Made by a program: the position numbers and the translations under genes. Under the pieces are notes generated by a model. It was given only the letters and a program-made list of their open reading frames with translations, ran no database searches and was not told where the DNA came from. From assembly GCA_944389895.1 (NCBI GenBank), contig CALXOA010000022.1:1-33594 (forward strand): a DNA stretch of 33,594 nt, given 5' to 3'. Below are positions 17,064 to 25,675 of the stretch, piece after piece; the stretch's first letter is position 1, and each line of letters opens with the position of its first letter. The DNA is from an uncultured Victivallis sp. (lineage in GTDB: Bacteria; Verrucomicrobiota; Lentisphaeria; Victivallales; Victivallaceae).

Positions 17064-18218
17064 TTACCGCGCCGATTCCGGAGTGTTTTCCCTCTGCCAG
17101 TTCGCGAGACGTTCCCCGGCATTGGCGCGCAGGTTCCGGTAGAAGAAATAGAGATCGTTCATGTGATAGACGCCGGGGCCCAGCAGTTCGCTGTCGTATT
17201 TCCCGGCACGGGACGGCATGACGACCAGCGCTCCGGTACCCGGCTTCAATACCGCAGAACAGAATGCGGGAAACTCTTCCGCTCTGCCGCTCTGCCAGTC
17301 GTAGAGCCGGGCGCCGAGATTGAGCGAACGATCGGCTGGAGTCGCATCCGTGCGCCAGTTCAGCGGGTTGATTGCATATTGCCCCGGCCGGCCTGTGAAC
17401 AGCGATTTCGGCGTATCGGCCGCTTCTGCATTGTAGGTGACGATCACACCGGTGTCGTCGGCACTCTGTGCCGGTTTCAGATGCGGATAGGCGGCGGTGT
17501 CGGCGGTGGTGAACGGTGCCCCGATCAGGTAGGCGGCTACGAGCCGTCTTTGCAGAGCAGGATCGTGGAACCGGCGTTTCAGTAGTTCCAGCAGATCGAC
17601 GGCCCCCTGGCTGTGTCCCAGCAGGATGAAGGGTCTTTCTCCGCTTCCGGCAAGGTAGGCGTCGAAAGCATCCAAGGTATCTTCCACTCCGGTTCGGCAG
17701 TGCGGATAGTCTGGATGCTCCGCCTCCAGGTCGGGCAGGACCCGGCTGATTTCCCCCTGTCGGACAAAGGGGGCGTAACAGTTGGCGAACGGAGCGAAGA
17801 TACCGCATTGCTGCCCGGCGATCTGGCGTGTTTTCTCGACCACTGCCGGATCGCTCCACTCCATCACTTCCTTTTCCGGATCCGCATAGACGGTCGGATA
17901 GATGTAGAACAGATCGACCGGAAGTTCCGGGCGAAAAGGAGCCGGGCGCAGTACCCAGTTCCGGGGAGACCGATAATCAATCCGGCTTTCCGGCGCCGCG
18001 GCACTCTCCGGGGGGAATGTCGCGCATCCCGGAAGAGAGAAAAGCAGCGGAGCCGCCGCGAGCAGGAGAAGAACGGCCAGAAAATACCACCGGCATTGGC
18101 TGCGTAATTTCGTCTGCGGAGTCGGCGGGTGGGGGGGCATCCCCGGTGCAGTCCGTGAAATGGTTGTACCTTGTGAAACAACCAGAGGGGGAAGTTTCCT
18201 TGTTCTGTGCCGTGACAT
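17064..18218 (-). CDS. DUF3089 alpha/beta-hydrolase, predicted lipoprotein
   Basis: A 384-residue protein of the DUF3089 hydrolase family. A hydrophobic segment (about 46-63) ends in the lipobox LPGC (62-65), so the mature protein is probably attached to a membrane by a lipidated cysteine. The nucleophile elbow GHSQG is near residues 200-204 in FILLGHSQGAVDLLE. The segment LFYIYPTVY near residue 103 is family-typical. Substrate and reaction are unknown; an esterase or lipase role is plausible. The ATG at 18218 has GGAG nine bases upstream but gives an unusually long N-terminal region before the hydrophobic core. An internal ATG at 18140 would give a more ordinary lipoprotein signal, with a weak ribosome site. 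Confidence 0.75.
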   Translation of the reverse strand: MSRHRTRKLPPLVVSQGTTISRTAPGMPPHPPTPQTKLRSQCRWYFLAVLLLLAAAPLLFSLPGCATFPPESAAAPESRIDYRSPRNWVLRPAPFRPELPVDLFYIYPTVYADPEKEVMEWSDPAVVEKTRQIAGQQCGIFAPFANCYAPFVRQGEISRVLPDLEAEHPDYPHCRTGVEDTLDAFDAYLAGSGERPFILLGHSQGAVDLLELLKRRFHDPALQRRLVAAYLIGAPFTTADTAAYPHLKPAQSADDTGVIVTYNAEAADTPKSLFTGRPGQYAINPLNWRTDATPADRSLNLGARLYDWQSGRAEEFPAFCSAVLKPGTGALVVMPSRAGKYDSELLGPGVYHMNDLYFFYRNLRANAGERLANWQRENTPESAR

Positions 18219-18510
18219 TTGTCTTTTCTCCGAATTTTCTCTCCATCCGGCAGGAGCCCGGTTGCAACTGATATCGTTCTCTGAAATTCACTCCTCTCCA
18301 CCCAGATTGCGCGGAGTGGATCGCAACGAGCGTTTTTTCAGCAGAGATATGGACATTCCCGCATCGAAACGGTTTAAATTAAAAATTTATCACATCGGAA
18401 TGTGAAATGCAAGCTTCGGGAGAATATCCGAGCGAATTTCTGGATTTTCCGGAGCTGCATGCGTTCTTTTTTTCGTGACCGGAAAAATTCGTTTTCTTAT
18501 GGACAAAGGG

Positions 18511-18554
18511 CCTGTCGTAGATCAGTTGTAGACAGGTGATGGCTGTATCGGGAG
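18511..18554 (+). promoter_or_regulatory. Tandem operator-like element upstream of the esterase
   Basis: Two 9-bp units, TAGATCAGT (18518-18526) and TAGACAGGT (18529-18537), repeat with an 11-bp period, about one helical turn. GTATCGGGA follows at 18545. CCTGTC (18511-18516) is also inverted against GACAGG (18531-18536). The same arrangement occurs ahead of the GntR/PBP regulator gene at 20270. I infer a binding site for that regulator. Confidence 0.55.
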
Positions 18555-18591
18555 TTTTTGGGGATGGGCGACGGAGATATTCCCGTCGTTC

Positions 18592-18620
18592 TCATTGACT
18601 ATCTTCCGGAATCATATAAT
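18592..18620 (+). promoter_or_regulatory. Predicted promoter of the esterase gene, with flanking inverted repeat
   Basis: A perfect TATAAT lies at 18615-18620. The nearby TTGACT (18595-18600) is only 14 bp away; TCATTG at 18592 gives a 17-bp spacer but is a poor -35. CTTCCG (18603-18608) and CGGAAG (18625-18630) form an inverted repeat that encloses the -10. A promoter weak in its -35 would suit activator control. Confidence 0.5.
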
Positions 18621-18651
18621 TTGACGGAAGGGAAAACAAGGGAGGTTGAAT

Positions 18652-20184
18652 ATGTTGAAAAAATTTTTTCTGCTGGTCTCGATTCTCCTGACGGCGTCTT
18701 CCGTTTCTGCGGATGTCAGATTGCCGAATCTGATTCATTCCAACATGGTGCTGCAACGTGACATGCCGGTACGTATCTGGGGATGGGCCGAGCCGGGTGA
18801 GACGGTGAATGTCTCCTTTCATGGGCAATCTTTCAAGACGATTGCCGATCAGAACGGCTGCTGGGAGGGACGTTTGCCGCCCATGAGTGCTGATTCCGCC
18901 GGGAAGCCGATGCTGATTCGGGGAGACAAGGAGCTTCATGTTCTGGAGAATGTCGTGGTCGGAGAAGTTTTTTTCTGTTCCGGTCAGTCCAATATGGAAT
19001 TTTATGTGAGACGTTCCGTCAACGGTGACAAGGAAGTTGCCGCCGCAAATTATCCGGATATCCGTATCCTTCATGGCAGTGCCTACTTTGCCTCAACGAT
19101 TCCGGAAAGGGATCTGCCGCGCACCTGGACGGTTTGTTCTCCTGAGAGCATCCAGGCTTTTTCCGCCGTAGCTTACTTTTTCGGCCGTGAGCTGCATCGG
19201 AATTTGAATGTGCCTGTCGGATTGATTCATTGCAGCCAGGGAGGAACGAAAATCGAACCATGGATCGGAATAAACGGATTCAAGTCGCGGCCGGCTCTCC
19301 GCCGAACCTTTGACCTCCTTCAGGAAACGATTCCGGGGACTCCTGCCTATCAGAGGCGGATGGAGAGTTATCTTGATGAACAGAAGAAGTGGCTGGAGGA
19401 GGCCCGGCGGGCAATCGATGCCGGTTGTTCCGTACCGCCGTTGGTGAAACTGCCGGGGAAGATGCGCGTATCCTCTTCCAACCAGGCGTGTGTCCTCTTC
19501 AATACCATGGTGGTTCCCGTGGCCGGATATACGATCCGCGGAGTACTCTGGTACCAGGGCGAGTCAAATGTTGTGGACGGAGCGCTTTACAAAGAGAAGA
19601 TGCATGCACTCGTTTCTTCCTGGAGAGAAGCTTTCGAGCAACCGGAACTGCCTTTCCTGCTGGTACAGATTGCCCCGTACGCTTATGGAGACACCAATCT
19701 TCTTCCCACCCACTGGGAAGCACAGCAGAATTTTGTTCGTGAAGACGGCCGCTCCTATCTGACGGTGATCAATGATCTCGGGATGCAACGGGAGATTCAT
19801 CCACCCATGAAACAGCAGGTCGGGGCCAGATTGGCGGCGCTTGCCGAAAAATATCTTTTTGCTCAAGCAGGTGTCAAGGCGGATTGCCCGATGTTTGATT
19901 CCTGTCGAAAGAGAGACGGAGCACTTGAAGTGAAATTTTCTGGTGCGGAGGCATTGAAGTCCGGAGATGGCAGGGCGATAAAATATTTTGAAATCAGCGG
20001 TAAAGATGGCAACTTTCTCCCTGCCGAGGTGGTGTTGAACGGGGCTTGCGCAATTGTTTCACATCCCCGGATTCCGGATCCGGTTCACGTCCGGTATGCA
20101 TGGACGCACCGGATCGAATCCCCAAACCTTGTGAACGAAGCCGGTCTGCCGGCGGCGGCGTTTCGATATTCTGTTCCGGAATGA
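18652..20184 (+). CDS. Secreted sialate O-acetylesterase-like SGNH hydrolase
   Basis: This probably removes O-acetyl groups from sialic acids or other acetylated sugars outside the cytoplasm. The 510-residue product has a signal peptide (about 1-20, cleavage near SVSA). An N-terminal beta domain starts with RLPNLIHSNMVLQRDMPV, typical for the family. The split SGNH catalytic region has the nucleophile block FCSGQSNMEF (S113), SQGGTKIEPW, WYQGESN, and a C-terminal DLGMQREIHPPMK with the catalytic histidine. The ATG at 18652 has GGAGG exactly six bases upstream; the frame also runs to a TTG overlapping that site, which I reject. It precedes the regulator operon on the same strand and shares its tandem element. 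The true acetylated substrate may be xylan or another glycan. Confidence 0.85.
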   Translation: MLKKFFLLVSILLTASSVSADVRLPNLIHSNMVLQRDMPVRIWGWAEPGETVNVSFHGQSFKTIADQNGCWEGRLPPMSADSAGKPMLIRGDKELHVLENVVVGEVFFCSGQSNMEFYVRRSVNGDKEVAAANYPDIRILHGSAYFASTIPERDLPRTWTVCSPESIQAFSAVAYFFGRELHRNLNVPVGLIHCSQGGTKIEPWIGINGFKSRPALRRTFDLLQETIPGTPAYQRRMESYLDEQKKWLEEARRAIDAGCSVPPLVKLPGKMRVSSSNQACVLFNTMVVPVAGYTIRGVLWYQGESNVVDGALYKEKMHALVSSWREAFEQPELPFLLVQIAPYAYGDTNLLPTHWEAQQNFVREDGRSYLTVINDLGMQREIHPPMKQQVGARLAALAEKYLFAQAGVKADCPMFDSCRKRDGALEVKFSGAEALKSGDGRAIKYFEISGKDGNFLPAEVVLNGACAIVSHPRIPDPVHVRYAWTHRIESPNLVNEAGLPAAAFRYSVPE

Positions 20185-20414
20185 CGGGAGACGTAGCCTG
20201 TTTTTTCTGCAATCACCGATTCCGAAACTTGGGTGGGTGAGGCGGAAAAGGGCAGCGGAGTCCCGAAGGTATAGACAGGTTATAGACCAGTTGGCCGCCG
20301 TATAGGAACAAACTTCCGATCTCGGAAACCATTTTCTCATCATCCCTTGACAATCGGGTGGATTTTCAGTATAATTTCAGTAGGATTGAGTAAACAAGGA
20401 GCAGCCGCGTCAAA
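20185..20414 (+). promoter_or_regulatory. Regulator operon promoter region: tandem element plus sigma70 promoter
   Basis: The units TATAGACAGGT (20270-20280) and TATAGACCAGT (20281-20291) are direct 11-bp repeats, with GTATAGGAA at 20300. A near-ideal sigma70 promoter follows: TTGACA (20347-20352), a 17-bp spacer and TATAAT (20370-20375). Transcription would start near 20382, leaving a leader of about 33 nt with AAGGAG some 13 bases before the ATG. The tandem element is centred near -100. No clear terminator is visible after the esterase, so some read-through is possible. Confidence 0.7.
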
Positions 20415-21623
20415 ATGATCATCAGCTCTTCCGGTGAAAAATTCGCCTACCAGCGAATCGCCGATGCGATTGAGGCGATGTGTCGTTACGGCGACATTGA
20501 GGTGGGAGGAAAGCTGCCTTCCGCACGAGTTCTCGCATCGCGGTTCGACTGCAATTACCATACTGTCCGCCGGGGGTTGAAGCAGCTGGCCGAGTTCGGG
20601 CTGCTGGAAAGCCGGCCCGGTGCCGGCTTCTTCGTCAGGAACGGAAGCCGGACCATTCCGGAAGCTCCGCGCAACGACTCCGAGCAGACGATCGCGGCGA
20701 TCTGCCGTCCCCCGCGGACCAACAACGATATGCGCTGCATCTCGGCGATTCATGAGCAGTGTGACGCGAATGGGCTTCATTTCGAATTGCATACCGTCAG
20801 CAATTTTTCCAATCCGCAGAGACTTTTCGACCGGATCGTCAGCCGGGGATGTCGTGCATTGCTGCTGCCGATGCTCCGCATGGATGATGGGCTCCCCGGA
20901 ATCCGGGAGGCGATTGTCCGCTGTCCGGTTCCGGTCGTCGTGGGATCATCGTTGCCGGGACTGGAGGATTATTGTTACGAAAGTCCTGAGATTTACGGAC
21001 TTTCCGTCTATCTGGCAATCGCGACGGAGTTCCGTTATTTCCGCAGGCTCGGATATGAAAACATCGCCATGCTGGTTGCAGGGCATCATTCCATACATAT
21101 GCTCGAGGAGGTTCTCCGGGCTTATGCCGACGAATGCGGAGAGAACGGGGTCCGTTTCCTTTTCGAAACCTGTGGAGACGTCCCCGGTACATTGGACCGG
21201 GTAGTCGGGCGATGGAGCCGTTTCAGAGGAAATCTGGCCGTCATCGTCTACGGGGAGGAGGTGGCGATCCGCCTGGCTGTCGCCGCCAAGGGAAAGGGGT
21301 TGAGGATTCCGGAGGATCTTGCACTGACCAGTTGGGGGAATACGGAACTTTCGGAAGAGTTTGATCCGCCTCTGACATCGATGTCCTTTCCATTCGATTA
21401 TCTGGCCCGTGCTCTCCTGAAGCAGGCTCTGCTGCAGAATGGTGCACGAAGCCACATGCGGGAGCCGATCCGTCATGAACTGGTGATCCGTTCCAGTTGC
21501 GGCGGGATTGCGCGGGCTTCCGAGAGAAAAGTACAGCAATATCTTTCTGAAATAAGGATGGAAATTCAAACGGAGGTTCTGCCGCATCTGATCGCAGAGC
21601 GAAAGGAGATGGTGTTGCCATGA
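20415..21623 (+). CDS. Transcription regulator: GntR-type winged helix fused to a LacI-type ligand-binding domain
   Basis: A 402-residue predicted sugar-responsive regulator. Residues 1-78 form a GntR winged helix: the block [11 protein letters not shown], the recognition helix [16 protein letters not shown] and the wing ending SRPGAGFFV. Residues about 90-365 resemble the periplasmic-binding-protein-like effector domain of LacI proteins, for example NIAMLVAG, an [38 protein letters not shown] segment, and [21 protein letters not shown]. AraR of Bacillus has the same architecture. The effector is probably a sugar from the target glycan. It leads an operon: its stop overlaps the pseudopilin ATG (ATGA). 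The tandem repeat upstream of this gene and of the esterase is the likely operator, implying autoregulation. Confidence 0.85.
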   Translation: MIISSSGEKFAYQRIADAIEAMCRYGDIEVGGKLPSARVLASRFDCNYHTVRRGLKQLAEFGLLESRPGAGFFVRNGSRTIPEAPRNDSEQTIAAICRPPRTNNDMRCISAIHEQCDANGLHFELHTVSNFSNPQRLFDRIVSRGCRALLLPMLRMDDGLPGIREAIVRCPVPVVVGSSLPGLEDYCYESPEIYGLSVYLAIATEFRYFRRLGYENIAMLVAGHHSIHMLEEVLRAYADECGENGVRFLFETCGDVPGTLDRVVGRWSRFRGNLAVIVYGEEVAIRLAVAAKGKGLRIPEDLALTSWGNTELSEEFDPPLTSMSFPFDYLARALLKQALLQNGARSHMREPIRHELVIRSSCGGIARASERKVQQYLSEIRMEIQTEVLPHLIAERKEMVLP

Positions 21624-22378
21624 AAAAAAGTTTCTTTTTGCCGGAACTGTTTCGGAGTGTCGGGTCACGGTGCACACAGGGGAAGGCACCGGTCGTTTCC
21701 GGAGATGAAAAAAGGCGTTCCGCCCATCGTTCTTTTACATTGATTGAATTGCTGGTTGTTGTTGCGATCATCGCGATTCTCGCAGCGATTCTGCTGCCGG
21801 CTCTGAGTCAGGCGCGAAAAAGGGCACGTTTTACCCAGTGCGCTTCCAACATCCGCACGATCTGCCAGGGGATAAACATGTATATCATGGATTACAACGA
21901 CTATCTTGCTCCGCTGAACTTTGCCGGGAACATCAGCAACTCCAAGTGGTGGACGAATATCTACAATGACACCGGTTACATTCTGGTCGGCGAGAAAGAG
22001 TGGAATACCAAGTCATATGGTGCGGTGAAGGCCGGATTCTGGAAATGCCCTCTCATTCCCGGAACCAGTGCCGGATGGTACGGCGGCATCGGCTTTTCCG
22101 GTTTTGTGATCGGTTACGACAGCAAGGCGGCGCGGATGTCCAAGATCAAGAATCCGAGCAACCGTCCTCTCTTCGGTGATTGTCCCTCTCATGTCAACTA
22201 TCCCTACGGGTATCCGCGGGTTATGCTGACCGCCGGCGGCGACTACACTTATGTCAGACATGATCTGAGGCCGAACATCGCATATGCCGACGGGCATGTC
22301 GGGACGGTTCTCGAGGCGGAGATGATCGGAAATGCCGGTGGAATCTGGAGTGGACATGCGGAAAACGATTGCTATTGA
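21620..22378 (+). CDS. Pseudopilin-like protein (prepilin N-terminal motif, H-X9-DG)
   Basis: A 252-residue membrane-anchored protein of the type II secretion/type IV pilin-like class. Residues 39-62 carry [22 protein letters not shown] with the conserved Glu at +5. A 38-residue basic leader precedes it, far longer than the usual 5-15, and the -1 residue is Ser instead of Gly. The C-terminal domain ends with [15 protein letters not shown], a His followed nine residues later by Asp-Gly, a pattern typical of Lentisphaera and planctomycete pseudopilins. The role is not known; it may form part of a secretion pseudopilus or hold an exoenzyme. The ATG overlaps the regulator stop by 4 bp (GGAG 11 bases upstream), and the beta-helix gene begins inside its 3' end, so it is locked into the enzyme operon. 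Confidence 0.82.
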   Translation: MKKSFFLPELFRSVGSRCTQGKAPVVSGDEKRRSAHRSFTLIELLVVVAIIAILAAILLPALSQARKRARFTQCASNIRTICQGINMYIMDYNDYLAPLNFAGNISNSKWWTNIYNDTGYILVGEKEWNTKSYGAVKAGFWKCPLIPGTSAGWYGGIGFSGFVIGYDSKAARMSKIKNPSNRPLFGDCPSHVNYPYGYPRVMLTAGGDYTYVRHDLRPNIAYADGHVGTVLEAEMIGNAGGIWSGHAENDCY

Positions 22379-24395
22379 GATTGTTCTGATGAGATATTTC
22401 TGGTTCCTGCTTGTATGCGTTACGGCAATGGGGGAAACGATACCGTGTTACTCCCCAGTATTCTTCACCCCGGAACGGAGGGCGGCCGTCCGGAAGAATT
22501 TGGAGGAGAAAATTCCCGTGGCAGGGGAGGAGCTTGCCGGATTGAAACGGAGATTTCTCTCTCTGGAGAGTAATGATCGTCACTTCCGGAACCGGATGAC
22601 GTACCGCTTTGAACTGGCTGACCGGCTGCTTCAGCAGATCGAGGAGGAGTTGCAGACCGGAACGACGGATTCCGTGATGTTTGCGCGGCGCCGGTTCGCC
22701 GACCTTCTCATGTTTCGCGATTATTTTGAAGATGAGCTTGCACTTGTCGTAGCCAATCAACGCAAGGAGAATCTTAAGGTAGTTTCCGTAAAGGAGTTCG
22801 GCGCTGTCGGAGACGGGGTTCAGGATGATTCTCCGGCATTCGAACAGGCGCTCCGTGAGTTTGACGGACATGCCGGATTCGGGAAACTTACGATTCCTGC
22901 CGGAAGTTACAGGCTCTCTTCCGGTGGTAAGCCGTATCACCTGTTGTTGAAGGGGCTCCGGAATCTGGAGATTGTCGGCGAACCGGAAACCACTTTGATT
23001 TTCTCGGATGTCGGAGCCAGAGGGTTGGAACTGGATTCCTGCCGCAACGTCGCCGTACGCAATCTGATTCTCCGGTATGCCGATCCGCCGTTTGTTCAGG
23101 GGCGGATTGAAAAAGTGGAGTTTGACGGAGGGGGGATTCTTTTTCGCCGGGACGCCGGTTTCGATGATCCGATTGACCGGGCGTGCTGCGTCGTTTTCGA
23201 TCCGGATTCCAACCGGGTGGTTCAGTCGGCATCACCGAAATTTACGGGTAAAACCGAGGCACTGGGGGAAGGGCTCTATCGGATGTCGATCGTCCGCTCT
23301 TTTCAGAAGTCACCGCTGGATGGTTTGCGCGAGGGACAGATCTTCGTGATTCCCGAGCGGGTCCATCAGGCGCGGGCCGTTTCGATGACCAATGCGGAAT
23401 ATTGCACGATGGAGAACATCACTGTTCAAAATTCGCCCTCCGTCGGCTGGTTTGTGGTGGGATCCGCTTCAACCGGAAACAATTTCGTCGGTTGTGTGAT
23501 TGCCCCGGCTCCCGGCATGGCGATGTCGACATGTGCAGATGGATTGCATACCAGCACGCAGCGGATCGCTCCGTATCTCGCGGAATGTGTCTTTTCCGGA
23601 ATGGGGGATGATTGCGTCAACATCAAGATTTCCGGTGATTATCTGCACGACAGTACCGCCGAAACGTTGTCAAGTCCGATTGCCGCGACTTTCCGACAGG
23701 GAACGGAATTATCGCCACCACCCGCAGTGAGTGTATTTGATTCCCGGACCGGAACCGTCGTGTTTGAGAGTGCGCTGCTCAGGCGCGACGGGATTGTCAT
23801 GAAACTTGCCGATACGCCGCCGGATCTTCTGAGATCTTTCGCTTCCCTGAAACAATCCGTCACGGCGGAGCAGAGCCGGGCGGTTGAAATGGGGTTGAAG
23901 CGCCTGCAGAACTCCGCAGATGTCGTGTTGTATCCGTCACGTTCGATCGGCGCGGTGATTGTCGGATGTACCTTTGTCAACAATCGCAACAAGGGGATCA
24001 TCATTCAGGCTCCCGATGCTGTGGTCGCCGGCAACCGCATCGCCGACAAGACCTGCGGGATCCGGGTCGGATGCTCTTTCCCGTGGCGGGAAGGCATTCC
24101 TCCGTACAATGTGATTCTGCGTGACAACCGGCTGGAAAATTGCATCAGTGCGATCCGGGTCAATTGCGATTTCATTACCGGGAAGCCTGTGAAGATCACT
24201 CCGATCAGATCGATCGAACTGGCCGGGAACAGGATTCTCGGAAGCGAACTCCTGCTGGACAATATCCACGATTTGAACATGCGTGGGAACTTTCTGGAAA
24301 AATCCAGAGTTGATCTGCGAACCCTGAAACGGATTCGGCAGGCGGAGAATGTGGCGGATGGAAATCCGTTGATTCTCCCGGCAAAGACAGAATGA
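22356..24395 (+). CDS. Secreted right-handed beta-helix glycosidase-like protein (GH28/GH110-type)
   Basis: A 679-residue exported protein. The N-terminus has a hydrophobic signal region, [15 protein letters not shown], from residue 12. A helical domain follows (about 38-140). A parallel beta-helix then starts with [20 protein letters not shown] (about 147-166), like pectate-lyase-3 and GH28/GH110 proteins. Candidate catalytic acids are D395 in CADGLH and D418/D419 in GMGDDC. Their spacing of 23 and 24 equals that recalled for the GH110 alpha-1,3-galactosidase triad, while GH28 has a slightly shorter spacing. Activity is therefore predicted, not certain. GGAG five bases ahead of the ATG at 22356 supports this start, overlapping the pseudopilin gene by 23 bp. 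Alternatives are 22332 and 22389; the last gives the most ordinary signal peptide. Confidence 0.72.
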   Translation: MRKTIAIEIVLMRYFWFLLVCVTAMGETIPCYSPVFFTPERRAAVRKNLEEKIPVAGEELAGLKRRFLSLESNDRHFRNRMTYRFELADRLLQQIEEELQTGTTDSVMFARRRFADLLMFRDYFEDELALVVANQRKENLKVVSVKEFGAVGDGVQDDSPAFEQALREFDGHAGFGKLTIPAGSYRLSSGGKPYHLLLKGLRNLEIVGEPETTLIFSDVGARGLELDSCRNVAVRNLILRYADPPFVQGRIEKVEFDGGGILFRRDAGFDDPIDRACCVVFDPDSNRVVQSASPKFTGKTEALGEGLYRMSIVRSFQKSPLDGLREGQIFVIPERVHQARAVSMTNAEYCTMENITVQNSPSVGWFVVGSASTGNNFVGCVIAPAPGMAMSTCADGLHTSTQRIAPYLAECVFSGMGDDCVNIKISGDYLHDSTAETLSSPIAATFRQGTELSPPPAVSVFDSRTGTVVFESALLRRDGIVMKLADTPPDLLRSFASLKQSVTAEQSRAVEMGLKRLQNSADVVLYPSRSIGAVIVGCTFVNNRNKGIIIQAPDAVVAGNRIADKTCGIRVGCSFPWREGIPPYNVILRDNRLENCISAIRVNCDFITGKPVKITPIRSIELAGNRILGSELLLDNIHDLNMRGNFLEKSRVDLRTLKRIRQAENVADGNPLILPAKTE

Positions 24396-24447
24396 TTTTG
24401 CAGGCGCGCAACTTTCTTCCTAATCAGAACCAGAAAGGAAAATGGAG

Positions 24448-25566
24448 ATGAAACGAATTTTAAATGTGGTTTTGGGAGTATTCTGCCTCGCTTTGGCCGC
24501 GGCAGAGAGTCCGCAGATCGAACCGATCGTCTTTGCGCTCCAGTCCGGTCATATGACCGGGGAAGCAAAATGCATCGGTACATGGGAGTTCAAGGATGGA
24601 GTATGGAGCAGTTCCGGGAAAGGGTGGGAGACACTTGCCCCTCAGCTGTATTCCGGGCGCAAGGAGATCACTCTTGAGGCTGATTTGACATTCCCGGTGG
24701 ATGGAAAAGGCGCTGTCGGAGTTCAACTTGGAATCATCTATGCCGGCCGGAACGGAAACAACGGCTGCGCGGCTCTTTATTACCCCGCGGAGAAAAAACT
24801 CAAACTCGGAGAGCTGTCCAGCCGGAATGGAAAAGTCACTCAGAAGGTGCGTCTGGAACGGTCCATGGATCTGGGCGATCACTTCTCCATCCGTCTGGAA
24901 CCTGCTCCGAAATCTCACTACTATGTCAATATCAACGGGGAGCGTGTCGCACGGTTTTTCTTCGGTCTGGTGATCTTTCAGCGGAGCGGGATTGTGTCGG
25001 TCGATATGCCGGTGAGCTCGGCAGAGTTTTCACTCTCCGCGACCATGCCCTATGCTCCCGTGGTCGCCTTCGGCGATTCGATTACCCACCATTGCCGCTG
25101 GCAGGGAGAGGTCGCCGACCGTCTCGGGCTGTCAATCGCCAATTGCGGTGTCGCCGGGGAGGGAACTCCAGGAGGATTGGAAAGATTTGAGACGGATGTC
25201 ATCGCGCTTCAGCCGCGCACTGTGGTCATCTTCGAGGGTACCAACAATGCGAAGCCGCTCTCGGCGCTGGATGACATCGACAAGATGGTTCAACTGGCCC
25301 GGCAGAAGGAGATCCGGGTGATCCTTTGTGAACTTCTGCCCCGGAGTGACGACCGCGACGTGACGGGGTTCAACGCCGCATTGAAAGAGTATGCCGCCAT
25401 GCAGAAGCTGCCGGTGATCGACTGGTACCATGTGATTGACGACGGAACCGGGAAACCGGCTCAGAAATACGGCGGCGGCATTCATCCGAACAAGGAGGGA
25501 GTCAAAGCCATGGCGGATTATGTTCTCTCGCGTCCGGAGTGGACGGCGCTCCTCAAAGGGGAATGA
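24448..25566 (+). CDS. Secreted SGNH/GDSL esterase with N-terminal beta-sandwich domain
   Basis: A 372-residue protein, probably a carbohydrate O-acyl esterase acting outside the cytoplasm. A signal peptide occupies about residues 1-20 (cleavage near AAA). A beta-sandwich, concanavalin-like domain covers about 25-195. The SGNH domain follows with nucleophile block AFGDSITHH (S211), the glycine block ANCGVAGEG, the asparagine block EGTNNA and the histidine block GGGIHPN (H346). In typical SGNH enzymes an Asp stands three residues before this His (DGIHP), but here it is Gly343. The enzyme may therefore use a Ser-His dyad or take the acid from elsewhere. GGA eight bases before the ATG at 24448 favours this start over the ATG at 24442. 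It is last in the regulator operon, 52 bp after the beta-helix gene. Confidence 0.82.
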   Translation: MKRILNVVLGVFCLALAAAESPQIEPIVFALQSGHMTGEAKCIGTWEFKDGVWSSSGKGWETLAPQLYSGRKEITLEADLTFPVDGKGAVGVQLGIIYAGRNGNNGCAALYYPAEKKLKLGELSSRNGKVTQKVRLERSMDLGDHFSIRLEPAPKSHYYVNINGERVARFFFGLVIFQRSGIVSVDMPVSSAEFSLSATMPYAPVVAFGDSITHHCRWQGEVADRLGLSIANCGVAGEGTPGGLERFETDVIALQPRTVVIFEGTNNAKPLSALDDIDKMVQLARQKEIRVILCELLPRSDDRDVTGFNAALKEYAAMQKLPVIDWYHVIDDGTGKPAQKYGGGIHPNKEGVKAMADYVLSRPEWTALLKGE

Positions 25567-25619
25567 GATTGATCCGTTCCCGGACGATCTCTGTTTCTCC
25601 GGGATACGCCGATCGCAGG

Positions 25620-25657
25620 CCGTCCGGCCGGAGGGGCGAACTCTCTCCGGCGGACGG
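25620..25657. terminator. Strong GC hairpin between convergent genes
   Basis: CCGTCCGGCCGGAG (25620-25633) pairs with CTCCGGCGGACGG (25645-25657) over 13 bp with a single-base bulge and an 11-base loop. It lies in the 109-bp gap between the convergent esterase and fucosidase genes, so it could stop transcripts from both sides. No T-run follows on either strand, so intrinsic termination is uncertain. Confidence 0.45.
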
Positions 25658-25675
25658 AGCATTCTTCGGAGACGT

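Larger units (their letters stand above)
18219..18651. other. Long divergent intergenic region with inverted repeats
   Basis: This 433-bp stretch holds no gene I can support. It must contain the promoter of the DUF3089 gene (minus) and of the esterase (plus). Besides the tandem element described separately, TTTTCCGG (18445-18452) and CCGGAAAA (18479-18486) form an 8-bp inverted repeat around a T-rich 26-bp centre. CACTCC (18289-18294) and GGAGTG (18313-18318) form another. Their function is unknown. Confidence 0.5.

Noticed and set aside
18445..18486. TTTTCCGG/CCGGAAAA inverted repeat as a terminator or small RNA
   Set aside because: The loop is long (26 bases), the T-run lies within the loop, and no upstream promoter is evident; kept only as an intergenic note.
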